Shown in pieces: positions 52,134 through 60,535 of a DNA stretch of 64,000 nucleotides. The DNA lies in the NCBI RefSeq assembly GCF_000174195.1, contig NZ_ACFY01000031.1, positions 21,785 through 85,784 of the forward strand, written 5' to 3'. Under the pieces are notes generated by a model. The model had not been told where the DNA came from and did not search any database. It saw only the letters and a program-made list of their open reading frames with translations. The stretch comes from Roseburia inulinivorans DSM 16841. GTDB taxonomy: Bacteria > Bacillota > Clostridia > Lachnospirales > Lachnospiraceae. The position numbers and the translations under genes were made by a program. Numbering within the stretch: position 1 is the first letter of the stretch; each line of letters begins with the position of its first letter.

Positions 52134-52760
52134 ATGAAAAAAACTGTAATTACAATTGCGAGAAGCTACGGCAGTGGTGGTAAGACACTTGGCAATTTAC
52201 TGGCAAAAGATCTTGGCATTAACTGTTATAGCAGAGAAATCTTAAGAATGGCATCTGATGAGAGTGGAATCAATGAGGCATTGTTTGGCGAAGTGGATGA
52301 GAAAATGAAAAAGTCACCACTTTTGTTAAATATCCTAAAAAAGAATCCATATAAAGGCGGAGTGCTTCCGCCGGAAAGCAGCGATTTTGTATCAGATGAC
52401 AATCTTTTCAATTATCAGGCAAAGGTCATCAAGGATCTTGCAGCACAGGAGTCGTGCATTATCATTGGCCGCTGTGCAGATTATGTTTTAAAAGACAATC
52501 CGGATGTGATCCGTTTATTTTTCTACGCACCGTTGGAGGACTGTATCAGGCGTGTCGTTGACCAGAATGGTATCTCTGCAAAAGAGGCGGAGAAGAAAAT
52601 CGCAAAGATTGATAAATACCGTGCAGACTATTATAAGTACTATACGGGCAATGCATGGAATGATGCGAGAAATTACGATTTCTGTCTGGATACTTCGTCG
52701 ATGAGTTACGAGAAACTGATTGCAGTGGTGAAGGATATCATTAAAATCTATCAGGAGTAA
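52134..52760 (+). CDS. Cytidylate kinase-like protein
   Basis: These 208 residues start MKKTVITIARSYGSGGKTLG; the glycine-rich P-loop SYGSGGKTLG and the later IIIGRCADYVLKDNPDVIRL and YYTGNAWNDARNYDFCLDTS fit the cytidylate-kinase-like family common in Lachnospiraceae and Clostridia. True substrate is uncertain. The upstream in-frame ATG at 52059 overlaps the livF trailer; the ATG at 52134 has GGGGCAGG upstream. It is immediately followed by a large palindromic element. Confidence 0.8.
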   Translation: MKKTVITIARSYGSGGKTLGNLLAKDLGINCYSREILRMASDESGINEALFGEVDEKMKKSPLLLNILKKNPYKGGVLPPESSDFVSDDNLFNYQAKVIKDLAAQESCIIIGRCADYVLKDNPDVIRLFFYAPLEDCIRRVVDQNGISAKEAEKKIAKIDKYRADYYKYYTGNAWNDARNYDFCLDTSSMSYEKLIAVVKDIIKIYQE

Positions 52761-52761
52761 G

Positions 52762-53135
52762 CGGAGTTTCACTTATGAACTGCCGCCTGTAGGTGGTGTT
52801 ACGGATTTTTAGATTGAATTTTATAAATTCGGTTATGAACAAAATATTGCAGTCTGACATGTTTACGAAAACATGAATGTGAAATGGACGAATATTGTGT
52901 TTCGTTGCGTTAAACATTGCGATGAACCTCTCTGATCATTTGTGTTCAGCAGAGGCTTCCACAAATGGAGAGTTTCATCTCCATAACGCAAAACGAAAAC
53001 AATATTCGTCCATTTTACATTCATTATCTCATAAGTTATGAAACTGCAATATTTTGAACATACACTCCATAGAAATTCAATCTGAAAATCCGTCAATCCA
53101 TGTTCCGAGCGGCAGAACCCAAAGACGAAACTCCG
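52762..53135. repeat. 374-bp imperfect palindromic element, copy A
   Basis: The ends match inversely (CGGAGTTTC at 52762, its complement ending at 53135), followed inward by CTGCCGC, ACGGATTTT, AGATTGAATTT, TGAACAAAATATTGCAGT and AATGGACGAATATTGT, each with its complement in the right half. The tip holds CATTTGTG/CACAAATG. The first ~52 bases recur almost unchanged at 63708. It begins 1 nt after the upstream stop codon and carries no credible ORF. This accounts for the 52761-53231 gap. Confidence 0.85.
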
Positions 53136-53152
53136 GTTATTAAAACTAAGTC

Positions 53153-53181
53153 TTGTGAAAGAAAACAGAAACTATTATAAT
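53153..53181 (+). promoter_or_regulatory. Promoter of the Q/R-repeat protein gene
   Basis: TTGTGA (53153-53158), 17-nt spacer, TATAAT (53176-53181), about 50 nt before the ATG. Confidence 0.7.
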
Positions 53182-53231
53182 ATTTGATAGGAGCAACGAA
53201 ATATTGCAGCGCAGAGGGAGAAGGGTGAAAT

Positions 53232-53921
53232 ATGTTTGAACTGATATTTATTATTATTGTGATCGCAGTGATCGTGTCAAAGGTAAAGGCACAGAATCAG
53301 GGAGCAAATCGAAACAATACTACCTATATAAATGGAAAACCGGTGAAGAATAACCGCCAACAAGTTTATGGAGCCGGGCAGATGAACCGTCAGCCACAGA
53401 ACTATAGTGCAGGACAGTCAAGCCGTCAGGCACAGCCGTACAGAGGGGCACAGTCAAATCGACAGGCACAGCCGTACAGAGGGGCACAGTCAAATCGACA
53501 GGCACAGCCATACAGACCACAGCCGTCCGGACGTCCGGTGCAAAATCCTTGGTCACAGACGAATAGAGGAACGGCGCAGTCACGTCCACAGAAAAATCAG
53601 GATATTTTAAGCCGTGCAAAACAGAATGTGCAGGAAAATGATGAGGATCTATTAAAAGAGGCAGACAGAATGCAGCATGAGGCTGCAAGAGGAGCAGCAG
53701 ACACACCAGTTCTGACACCGAGTGGAAAAGTTGCAATGCAGAGAGTACAGCCTGTCGGACAGCAGATTGGAGCAGGTTTTGATGAGGACTGTGATATCAT
53801 GCAGAAATTGAACGATCTCATGATCATGGGCTACAGTGGTAATCTGGAATTTGACAGGGATTTTATTGCAGAAGGCGTGGATATGTTGAACAGCTATCAG
53901 GAATTTGGAAATAATTTATAG
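53232..53921 (+). CDS. Membrane-anchored protein with Gln/Arg-rich tandem repeats
   Basis: These 229 residues comprise an N-terminal transmembrane helix (LIFIIIVIAVIVSKV), a disordered region rich in Gln, Asn, Arg and Tyr with a 12-residue repeat (RQAQPYRGAQSN) encoded by a 36-bp tandem repeat, then an ordered acidic C-terminus (DEDCDIMQKLNDLMIMGYSG). It is probably a small membrane-tethered scaffold with its ordered domain in the cytoplasm. No known family is seen. The following DUF1653 gene may be co-transcribed. Confidence 0.65.
   Translation: MFELIFIIIVIAVIVSKVKAQNQGANRNNTTYINGKPVKNNRQQVYGAGQMNRQPQNYSAGQSSRQAQPYRGAQSNRQAQPYRGAQSNRQAQPYRPQPSGRPVQNPWSQTNRGTAQSRPQKNQDILSRAKQNVQENDEDLLKEADRMQHEAARGAADTPVLTPSGKVAMQRVQPVGQQIGAGFDEDCDIMQKLNDLMIMGYSGNLEFDRDFIAEGVDMLNSYQEFGNNL
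53427..53516 (+). repeat. 36-bp tandem repeat, about 2.5 copies
   Basis: Units begin at 53427, 53463 and 53499 with CAGGCACAGCC and are nearly identical at base level, which indicates recent duplication or slippage. Confidence 0.85.
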
Positions 53922-53989
53922 ATTTTTGATCATGCAGTTCATTGAAAAAAGCAGTTTACATAATTTGTGGCAGAAAAGGGGAAAACAGC

Positions 53990-54502
53990 GTGCGGCAATT
54001 ACCAAAAAGCGGAGAATTTTACCGGCATTTCAAAAATAAATTATATCAGATCATTGCGGTGGCAAAGCATTCTGAGACGGGTGAGCAGCTTGTGATTTAT
54101 CAGGCACTCTACGGAGATTTTGGTGTGTATGCAAGACCATTGGAAATGTTTATGAGTGAGGTTGACCACGAAAAATATCCGGATGTGGCACAGAAATACC
54201 GGTTTGAGCGGGTTGAGTTATCCTCGGATGTGCCGGCAGAAGCGCAAAAGGAAACAAGTGTGCAGAGTGAATACGAGGGCGGTATCAATCCAAAGGTTTT
54301 GGAATTTCTGGATTCCGAAGACTTTGATGAGCGCTATAATATTCTGGTTGCACTGCGGGATGAGATCGATGACCAGATAATCAATACGCTGGCGGTTGCA
54401 TTGGATGTTGTGATCCCGGAAGGTGACATTGACGATCGCTATGATCAGCTGAAGATGTGCCTTCGAACGAGACAGCGGTACGAGAGTAACCGTCTGAGAT
54501 AA
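53990..54502 (+). CDS. DUF1653 domain protein
   Basis: The core [40 protein letters not shown] and [20 protein letters not shown] is the DUF1653 domain. The GTG at 53990 after AAAAGGGG is preferred over a TTG at 53942 that lacks a ribosome site. The C-terminal half is an extra helical segment ([20 protein letters not shown]) not part of the minimal domain. Function is unknown. Confidence 0.75.
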   Translation: MRQLPKSGEFYRHFKNKLYQIIAVAKHSETGEQLVIYQALYGDFGVYARPLEMFMSEVDHEKYPDVAQKYRFERVELSSDVPAEAQKETSVQSEYEGGINPKVLEFLDSEDFDERYNILVALRDEIDDQIINTLAVALDVVIPEGDIDDRYDQLKMCLRTRQRYESNRLR

Positions 54503-54547
54503 AAGAGGCAGCACGGTGTCGTTACAATGTCATGAAAAAAGCATTTA

Positions 54548-54584
54548 GAAAAACAGTGCGCTTAGCGTTTGCTGAGCGTACTGT
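54548..54584 (-). terminator. Terminator of the CYTH gene
   Basis: A 14-bp stem with two G-U pairs (ACAGTGCGCTTAGC with GCTGAGCGTACTGT) and a 4-nt loop overlaps the stop of the minus-strand gene and is followed by TTTTT on that strand. Confidence 0.7.
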
Positions 54585-55005
54585 TATGATATCTGGAGGA
54601 AAATGTGACATCCTCCCCAAACCATGCAGGCGGGACGAAATGTTCTGCCTCTTCTTTTGTCTCAAATTCTACTTCGGCAAGCTGTAAAGGCGCAAGTTCC
54701 CCTTCAAAGACATCAAGTTCAATGGTCAGCTTATCGGTAAGTGGAATCAGGTATCTGCGCTTTTGGATGAGTATTCCATCAATTTTTTCTTTTAAGTGGG
54801 CAAACGCTTCTGCGTTTAACGGAAGATTATATTCCTCGCGGCACATCAGTCCCGCACCTTTGTAAGTCAATGTATATTTGTCATTTGATTTTCGGATGCG
54901 GACAACGGGATCTGTATTCAGATAACCCTGTTCAATGTGTTTACATTCGTATTGTTCCAAATTTTCCGGGAGCCGGTCAATTAAGTATTTGCGTTCGATT
55001 TCCAT
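54562..55005 (-). CDS. CYTH domain protein (triphosphate tunnel metalloenzyme)
   Basis: These 147 residues begin MEIERKYLIDRLPENLEQYE with the diagnostic ExExK motif. Basic and acidic strands follow, lining the tunnel (PVVRIRKSNDKYTLTYKGAG, KLTIELDVFEGELAPLQLAE, VEFETKEEAEHF). Family members hydrolyse inorganic or organic triphosphates. The length is typical. AGGAA precedes the ATG. Confidence 0.88.
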   Translation of the reverse strand: MEIERKYLIDRLPENLEQYECKHIEQGYLNTDPVVRIRKSNDKYTLTYKGAGLMCREEYNLPLNAEAFAHLKEKIDGILIQKRRYLIPLTDKLTIELDVFEGELAPLQLAEVEFETKEEAEHFVPPAWFGEDVTFSSRYHNSTLSKR

Positions 55006-55091
55006 GAAGAGTTCCTTTCGTTATCATAAGTTTCAGTGATACTGTAGTTATCATAGGCTAATTGTCTGCATTTTGCAATGCGTAAGTGATA

Positions 55092-55120
55092 TTGACGTGG
55101 AGAGAGCATCCTTTTATAAT
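55092..55120 (+). promoter_or_regulatory. Promoter of the DJ-1 gene
   Basis: TTGACG (55092-55097), 17-nt spacer, TATAAT (55115-55120). It is about 115 nt before the start codon. Confidence 0.75.
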
Positions 55121-55237
55121 AAATGAGGACAGATTATGTTTAGAAATCGCAGAAATAACGTTCTGTGGTTTGGCAGCAGAAGACTATTTTCTGCGAAAAA
55201 GATAGTTTTGACATAGACAAAATGGAGGATAAACGGC

Positions 55238-55807
55238 ATGAAAAAAGTTGGTATTTTTATGGCAGACGGATGTGAAGAGATTGAGGGACTGACAGTTGTT
55301 GATATTGTGCGCAGGGCAAAGTTAGAGATGACAACCATTTCTATCACAGATGAAAAAGAAGTGACCAGTTCCCATAATGTCACATTTTTGACAGACGCAC
55401 TTGCATCAGAAGTTGATTTTGACGGATTTGATGCAATCGTTCTTCCGGGAGGAATGCCTGGAACATTGAATCTTGGAGCAAGCGACATGGTCAATAAAGT
55501 GATTAAAAAGTTTGCAGGCGAGGGAAAAATTGTTGCAGCAATCTGTGCAGCACCGAGTGTTTTAGGGGCAGCAGGATTGTTGGAAGGAAGACATGCTACC
55601 TGCCATCCGGGATTTGAGGAAAAACTGACCGGTGCGATCACGAGTGAGGATGCAGTTGTTGTGGACGGAAACATTATCACAAGCCGTGGAATGGGAACCG
55701 CAATCGATTTTGGATTAGCAATCGTGGATTGCCTGACAGATTTTGATGAGGAAGTCGTAGAGCATGTGAAAAAAGGAATTGTCTATCGCAATTTTGAAGA
55801 AGTATAA
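55238..55807 (+). CDS. DJ-1/PfpI family protein
   Basis: This 189-residue protein has glutamate in MADGCEEIEGLTVVDIVRRA and the nucleophile elbow AAICAAPSVLGAAGLLEGR (cysteine about 104), as in DJ-1/ThiJ proteins. VLPGGMPGTLNLG is the usual oxyanion region. Likely roles are protein or glyoxal repair under stress, not specifically predictable here. It is a single gene with its own promoter and terminator. Confidence 0.9.
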   Translation: MKKVGIFMADGCEEIEGLTVVDIVRRAKLEMTTISITDEKEVTSSHNVTFLTDALASEVDFDGFDAIVLPGGMPGTLNLGASDMVNKVIKKFAGEGKIVAAICAAPSVLGAAGLLEGRHATCHPGFEEKLTGAITSEDAVVVDGNIITSRGMGTAIDFGLAIVDCLTDFDEEVVEHVKKGIVYRNFEEV

Positions 55808-55854
55808 TCCTGATACAGAATATGCAAAAAGGGTTTTGCAATAAATAATTCATG

Positions 55855-55892
55855 ACAATAGAATGTTCGTAGAGCGTGCATTCTATTGTTTT
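55855..55892 (+). terminator. Terminator of the DJ-1 gene
   Basis: The stem ACAATAGAATG with CATTCTATTGT is followed by TTTT. Confidence 0.75.
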
Positions 55893-55913
55893 CAGATTTA
55901 CATAATGATGCAC

Positions 55914-55966
55914 AAAAAAGCCACCGCAGATCTTGGGAAGATACCTAAGATGTGCAGTGGCTTTTT
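55914..55966 (-). terminator. Terminator of the spore protein gene
   Basis: The long stem AGCCACTGCACATCTTAGG pairs imperfectly with CCCAAGATCTGCGGTGGCT on the minus strand and is followed by TTTTTT. It may also act on the plus strand. Confidence 0.75.
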
Positions 55967-55974
55967 CCTAATGG

Positions 55975-56190
55975 CTAGTTTTTCATCTGTTCTTCCTGCT
56001 TCATGATCATTTTTTTGACCATTTCACCACCAATGCTTCCAGCCTGTGCAGAAGTTAAGTCACCATTGTAACCTTCTTTTAAAGGTACTCCAATTTCACT
56101 TGCAACTTCCTGTTTGAAACGATTCATGGCCTCTTTTGCCTGTGGTACAGCCATTTTACTGGTGTTAGAACCTGAATTAGATCCGCTCAT
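55975..56190 (-). CDS. Small acid-soluble spore protein, alpha/beta type
   Basis: These 71 residues contain the family signatures AKEAMNRFKQEVASEIGVPL and GDLTSAQAGSIGGEMVKKMI, including the GPR protease site region. Such proteins coat spore DNA and are made under sigma-G control. Its presence shows the host descends from a spore former and may still sporulate. Confidence 0.92.
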   Translation of the reverse strand: MSGSNSGSNTSKMAVPQAKEAMNRFKQEVASEIGVPLKEGYNGDLTSAQAGSIGGEMVKKMIMKQEEQMKN

Positions 56191-56339
56191 GGTTTCACCT
56201 CCATATTTTTCCCTTGTGTTATTTTAGGAGTGCAGCAACGTCAATTTTTCTGATAAATCAGAAGCAAGCCGCTGTTGTTTGTCCTAATTCTATTATTGAC
56301 AGCATCTGAAAAAATATGTTGGAAATATCTGGAGATTTT

Positions 56340-56482
56340 GTTACTGTTCACTCGTACCTCGTTCCAGTAACAATTCGCAGACTCATTTTAAGTTTTTGCT
56401 TCGCAAAAGGAGTCTGCTCACTCCTGAATCACTTTCTTACGCAGCAAAACAGCAAGTGTTTTACTGCTGAGTGAATAGTAAC
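56340..56482. repeat. Compact nested-hairpin element, about 143 bp
   Basis: The outer stem GTTACTGTTCACTC pairs with GAGTGAATAGTAAC (14 bp with one G-U). Inside are GCAGACTC/GAGTCTGC and, at its tip, TTTTGC-TTC-GCAAAA. It lies in the spore-protein to exporter gap (56191-56849) and shows no ORF. It differs in sequence from the 52762/63708 family. Confidence 0.75.
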
Positions 56483-56502
56483 GAGATTTTGCATTAATTG
56501 TG

Positions 56503-56531
56503 TTGACAATTAGAAGTCTTTATGATTTACT
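56503..56531 (+). promoter_or_regulatory. Probable promoter of the ABC exporter leader
   Basis: TTGACA (56503-56508), 17-nt spacer and TTTACT (four of six -10 matches). It would start an RNA carrying the 23-codon leader ORF and the terminator before the exporter genes. Confidence 0.6.
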
Positions 56532-56619
56532 ATGTTAGTAAGCTAAATTGCATGAGAATCATAGCGGCACATTTGGTGGCGTTTACAGATGCAAAATAAG
56601 AAGAAAGAGAGGTAAGGAT

Positions 56620-56691
56620 ATGATTCAGTTTACAACAAATAACACAACATTACAAAATCATAGTAAGAATTACCTCGGTAAACTTTTTTAA
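56620..56691 (+). CDS. 23-residue leader peptide upstream of the ABC exporter
   Basis: ATG at 56620 follows a good ribosome site (AGAGAGGTAAGGAT). The peptide reads MIQFTTNNTTLQNHSKNYLG and ends KLF before a TAA. The ORF's 3' part contains TTACCTC, complementary to the GAGGTAA at its own ribosome site, and it is followed 34 nt later by an intrinsic terminator. This arrangement resembles leader-peptide attenuators such as bmrB of Bacillus subtilis bmrCD. The function is inferred from layout only. Confidence 0.6.
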   Translation: MIQFTTNNTTLQNHSKNYLGKLF

Positions 56692-56724
56692 GCAGCAGTT
56701 CACTGCTATGGGAATGAGAGATAT

Positions 56725-56754
56725 GTCCGTGGTGTAATTCGCCACGGACTTTTT
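56725..56754 (+). terminator. Attenuator-type terminator before the ABC exporter genes
   Basis: The perfect 8-bp stem GTCCGTGG with CCACGGAC is followed by TTTTT. The 3' arm's CGCCAC could instead pair with GTGGCG in the leader at about 56574-56579, offering an antiterminator. Confidence 0.8.
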
Positions 56755-56849
56755 ATGTTTTAAGACAGATCAGCGGATAAATGCGCTTCGTGGTGAAGAT
56801 ACTGCGGAGCGTTTTTGTTTACCGGGGATTCGCAAAACAAGGAGGATTT

Positions 56850-58571
56850 ATGAGAAAGTTAAGCAGTTATATCGGGCGTTACTGGTATGGTTATGTGTTT
56901 GCCGTTGCAAGCATGGTCACTGCCATTGCGTTAGATATGTTATATCCGAAGATCACACAGAAGATTGTGGATGACGTTATTTTAGGCGGGCAGATGGAGA
57001 TTCTGACGAAGCTGTTGACCGGAATCGTGCTCGTTGGAATCGGACGAAGCATTTTTGGTTATTGTAAGGAGTTTACGTTTGATTTTCTGTCCTCGAAAAT
57101 CGGGGCAGAGATGCGGAAAGATTTATTTAACCACATTCAGACCTTGTCCATGCGGTATTTTGACGATACCAATACAGGAGAACTGATGGCGAGAGTCAAA
57201 GATGATGTGGATAAAATCCAGAATGCATTAGGTTATGTGGGAATGTTGCTGATCGAGGTGACGATCCATGTGGTATTTGTTTTATACTGCATGTTTTCCC
57301 TGAATTGGAAAATGGCATTTCTGCCGGTTACAGTCATGCTCTGCTGCGCTGTGGTGGCAATTATCATGGAGCGTAAATTGGATAAAGTTTATGAGGATAT
57401 CAGCGAGGAAAACGCGGTGCTGACCACTGTTGCAGAGGAAAATCTGGCAGGTGTGCGCACGGTAAAAGCATTTGCAAGGGAAGATTATGAGATCAAAAAA
57501 TTTTTGTCCCACAACGAACGCTATTACAATCTGAACATCACACAGTCCAAAGTGCTGGTGCGGTATTATCCGCTGTTTCAGTTTGTCGGAAAAGTGCTTC
57601 CGGTGGCAATTACCATTCTTGGAGGAATTTCCGTGATGAATGGAAATATGTCATTAGGTGCGCTGGTCGCATATGTGGAATACAGCAGAAACTGTACCTG
57701 GCCAATGGAAATGATGGGATGGCTGACAAACGACCTGTCTTCCGCAGTCGCATCATATAAAAAAATCAAAAAGATATATGAGGTAAAACCGGAAATTGAG
57801 GATAGCCGGAATGTTGTAACGTTAGATCATGTCAGCGGAAATGTTGAGTTTGATCATGTTTCCTTCAAGCTGGATGGAAAACAGATTTTATCAGACATCA
57901 GTTTTTCGGTAAAAGAGGGAAAGACGCTCGGAATTATGGGGGCGACAGGTTCCGGAAAATCATCGATCATCAACATGCTGCATCGTTTTTATGACACAAC
58001 GGAAGGCTCCGTCAGACTCGACGGTGTGGATATCAGAAAAATATCTTTAAGACAGCTTAGAAGAAGCGTTGCCGTTGTTTTACAGGATGTGTTCCTGTTC
58101 TCGGATACCATTGAAGAAAATATTAAAATGGGTAACCGCAGCACGATGCAGATGGACGAGATAAAGAGTGCCGCAGCGAGTGCGCAGGCAAGCAGTTTTA
58201 TTGAAAAAATGGATGAACAGTATGAGACCGTTATCGGTGAGCGCGGTGTAGGACTTTCCGGTGGACAGAAACAGCGGATCAGTATCGCACGCGCATTGTC
58301 AAAACACAGCCCGATTCTTGTCATGGATGATTCCACTTCGGCTCTTGATATGGAGACCGAGCATGAGATCCAGAAGACATTAAACAGTCTGAAAGACACG
58401 ACGAAGATCATCATTGCACACCGCATTTCAGCGGTCTGCCACGCAGATGAGATTATTTATCTGCAGGATGGCAGGATCGCAGAGCGCGGCACACATGAGG
58501 AGCTTCTTGCAAAGAAGGGACTGTATTATGACACTTATATGGCACAGTACGGCGGATATCTGGCATCTTAA
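56850..58571 (+). CDS. Heterodimeric ABC exporter subunit with degenerate Walker B (BmrC/YheI-like)
   Basis: These 573 residues comprise six membrane helices followed by a nucleotide-binding domain: Walker A MGATGSGKSS (about residue 364), canonical signature LSGGQKQRISIARAL, and Walker B VMDDSTSALD. In the last, the catalytic glutamate is aspartate, as in TM287-type half-transporters. It likely pairs with the next gene product to export drugs or lipophilic compounds. The ATG at 56850 with AAGGAGG is preferred over the ATG at 56781. It is preceded by a leader ORF and terminator. Confidence 0.9.
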   Translation: MRKLSSYIGRYWYGYVFAVASMVTAIALDMLYPKITQKIVDDVILGGQMEILTKLLTGIVLVGIGRSIFGYCKEFTFDFLSSKIGAEMRKDLFNHIQTLSMRYFDDTNTGELMARVKDDVDKIQNALGYVGMLLIEVTIHVVFVLYCMFSLNWKMAFLPVTVMLCCAVVAIIMERKLDKVYEDISEENAVLTTVAEENLAGVRTVKAFAREDYEIKKFLSHNERYYNLNITQSKVLVRYYPLFQFVGKVLPVAITILGGISVMNGNMSLGALVAYVEYSRNCTWPMEMMGWLTNDLSSAVASYKKIKKIYEVKPEIEDSRNVVTLDHVSGNVEFDHVSFKLDGKQILSDISFSVKEGKTLGIMGATGSGKSSIINMLHRFYDTTEGSVRLDGVDIRKISLRQLRRSVAVVLQDVFLFSDTIEENIKMGNRSTMQMDEIKSAAASAQASSFIEKMDEQYETVIGERGVGLSGGQKQRISIARALSKHSPILVMDDSTSALDMETEHEIQKTLNSLKDTTKIIIAHRISAVCHADEIIYLQDGRIAERGTHEELLAKKGLYYDTYMAQYGGYLAS

Positions 58572-58683
58572 AAAGTATGTCATGCAGAAGTTGGAAATAA
58601 AAATATAAAATGACACATATAGCGAAGGCAGGGCTTCGCTGGAATTTTGACCTGATTTAAATATAACACAGAAGGAGGCTACC

Positions 58684-60474
58684 ATGGCAGTCAATTCATT
58701 TCGTGAAGACGAATATATGGAAAACACCGACAAAAAGAAGATTTTAAGCCGGCTGCTTTCCTATTTATTAGATTATAAATTAGCGATTGCCGGCGTTTTG
58801 GTCTGTATGGGGATTACCGTAGGAATCTCACTGGTAAACCCATTGCTGATCGAAGAGGCGATCGATCATTACATAGCGCAGTCAGATTTTAAAGGACTGA
58901 TCGCACTTGGAATTTTTGCGCTCGCACTGAACGTTCTTTTTATCATTCTCGTAAAAGTAAGAATGTACAGTATGTCCGTGATTTCCAATAAAATATTATT
59001 AAAGATCCGACAGGATTTATATGAGCATATCCAGACGTTATCTTTCTCGTTTTTTGACAGCAGACCGACCGGAAAAATTCTTGCAAGAATCATCGGAGAT
59101 GTCAATTCACTGAAAGATGTCCTGACGAATATGGTCACGACTCTGATCCCGGAATTTATCACCGTCATCGGTGTTGTCGTGATCATGATGATAAAAGACT
59201 GGCGTCTGGCGCTGGCATCCTTAAGCACGATCCCGATCATGATCGCCGGTATTTTTCTGGTGCAGAAAATATCTCATAAGAGATGGCAGATTTACCGTAA
59301 AAAATCATCCAACCTAAATGCCTACGTGCATGAGGACATTGCAGGGATGAATGTAGTGCAGAGTTTTGGTGCGGAGGACGAGACAAAAGAAATTTTTGAG
59401 AACCTGACGGATGAACACCGCAATGCATTTGTGGATGCAGTCATTTTTGCAGATATGTTCGGACCGGTCATTGACTTCTGCTGGGGAATCGGAGCGATGA
59501 TGCTATATCTGGTCGGCATCCGTTTCCTTGGGTTTGAAAAAGTATCCGTCGGACTTTTAGTGGCGTTCGGAAGCTATATTAATATGTTCTGGAACCCGAT
59601 CATGAATCTGAGTAACTTTTACAATAATCTGGTCACAAACCTGACAGCCGCAGAGAGGATTTTTGATATTCTGGATACCGAACCGGACATCACAGATGCA
59701 AAAGATGTAGAAGAACTGCCGGAAGTAAAGGGTGAAGTGACATTTTCGCATGTTGGATTCACCTATGACCGGGGAACACCGGCGGAGACGAAGGTGTTAG
59801 AGGATGTCAATTTTGTCGTGAAACCGGGTGAGACGATCGCACTTGTCGGACCGACGGGCGCAGGAAAAACAACGATTGTCAATCTGATCAGCCGTTTTTA
59901 TGATATTGAGCAGGGAAAAATCCTGATCGACGGATATGACCTGACGAAAGTATCCATGAACAGTCTGCGCAGACAGATGGGCGTCATGACACAGGATAAT
60001 TTCATTTTCCACGGAACAGTGAAGGACAACATTTTATATGGAAAACTGGATGCCACCAACGAAGAGGTGATCGCAGCAGCGAAGGCTGTCAACGCACATG
60101 ATTTTATCATGAAAATGGAAAAAGGCTATGACACTGAACTGAAAGAGCACGGAGCAGGACTTTCCATCGGACAGCGCCAGCTGATCGCATTTGCAAGAAC
60201 AATGGTTTCCATGCCAAAAATCCTGATCTTAGATGAGGCAACTTCAAGCATTGACACGCACACCGAGATTTTAGTGCAGAGAGGGATCGAGGCGCTGCTT
60301 GCCGGAAGAACGAGTTTTGTCATTGCACACCGTCTGTCGACCATCCAGAATGCAGACCGTATTTTTGTGATTGACAAGGGCGGCATTTTAGAGCAGGGAA
60401 GCCCGGCGGAACTGATGGAGAAAAAAGGAGCTTATTATAAGCTTTATATGGCGCAGTTTGCAGAGCTGGGATAA
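58684..60474 (+). CDS. Heterodimeric ABC exporter subunit with active ATPase site residues (BmrD/YheH-like)
   Basis: These 596 residues comprise six membrane helices, Walker A GPTGAGKTT (about residue 388), degenerate signature LSIGQRQLIAFARTM (Ile replaces Gly) and complete Walker B LILDEATSSID with the catalytic glutamate. Combined with the upstream partner this gives one consensus and one degenerate ATP site, the textbook pattern of heterodimeric type IV exporters. AAGGAGG precedes the ATG. It is 112 nt after its partner with no terminator between. Confidence 0.9.
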   Translation: MAVNSFREDEYMENTDKKKILSRLLSYLLDYKLAIAGVLVCMGITVGISLVNPLLIEEAIDHYIAQSDFKGLIALGIFALALNVLFIILVKVRMYSMSVISNKILLKIRQDLYEHIQTLSFSFFDSRPTGKILARIIGDVNSLKDVLTNMVTTLIPEFITVIGVVVIMMIKDWRLALASLSTIPIMIAGIFLVQKISHKRWQIYRKKSSNLNAYVHEDIAGMNVVQSFGAEDETKEIFENLTDEHRNAFVDAVIFADMFGPVIDFCWGIGAMMLYLVGIRFLGFEKVSVGLLVAFGSYINMFWNPIMNLSNFYNNLVTNLTAAERIFDILDTEPDITDAKDVEELPEVKGEVTFSHVGFTYDRGTPAETKVLEDVNFVVKPGETIALVGPTGAGKTTIVNLISRFYDIEQGKILIDGYDLTKVSMNSLRRQMGVMTQDNFIFHGTVKDNILYGKLDATNEEVIAAAKAVNAHDFIMKMEKGYDTELKEHGAGLSIGQRQLIAFARTMVSMPKILILDEATSSIDTHTEILVQRGIEALLAGRTSFVIAHRLSTIQNADRIFVIDKGGILEQGSPAELMEKKGAYYKLYMAQFAELG

Positions 60475-60535
60475 AATTATCAGGGACACAGAACAAAAAT
60501 TTTTTGATTTCTAAAAAATGAGGGGGATTTTTATA

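Noticed and set aside
53427..53516. CRISPR-like repeat pattern
   Set aside because: The 36-bp units are directly tandem with no spacers and lie in frame in a protein gene.
55114..55680. 188-codon minus-strand frame opposite the DJ-1 gene
   Set aside because: Antisense shadow; the plus strand has promoter, start, catalytic motif and terminator for DJ-1.
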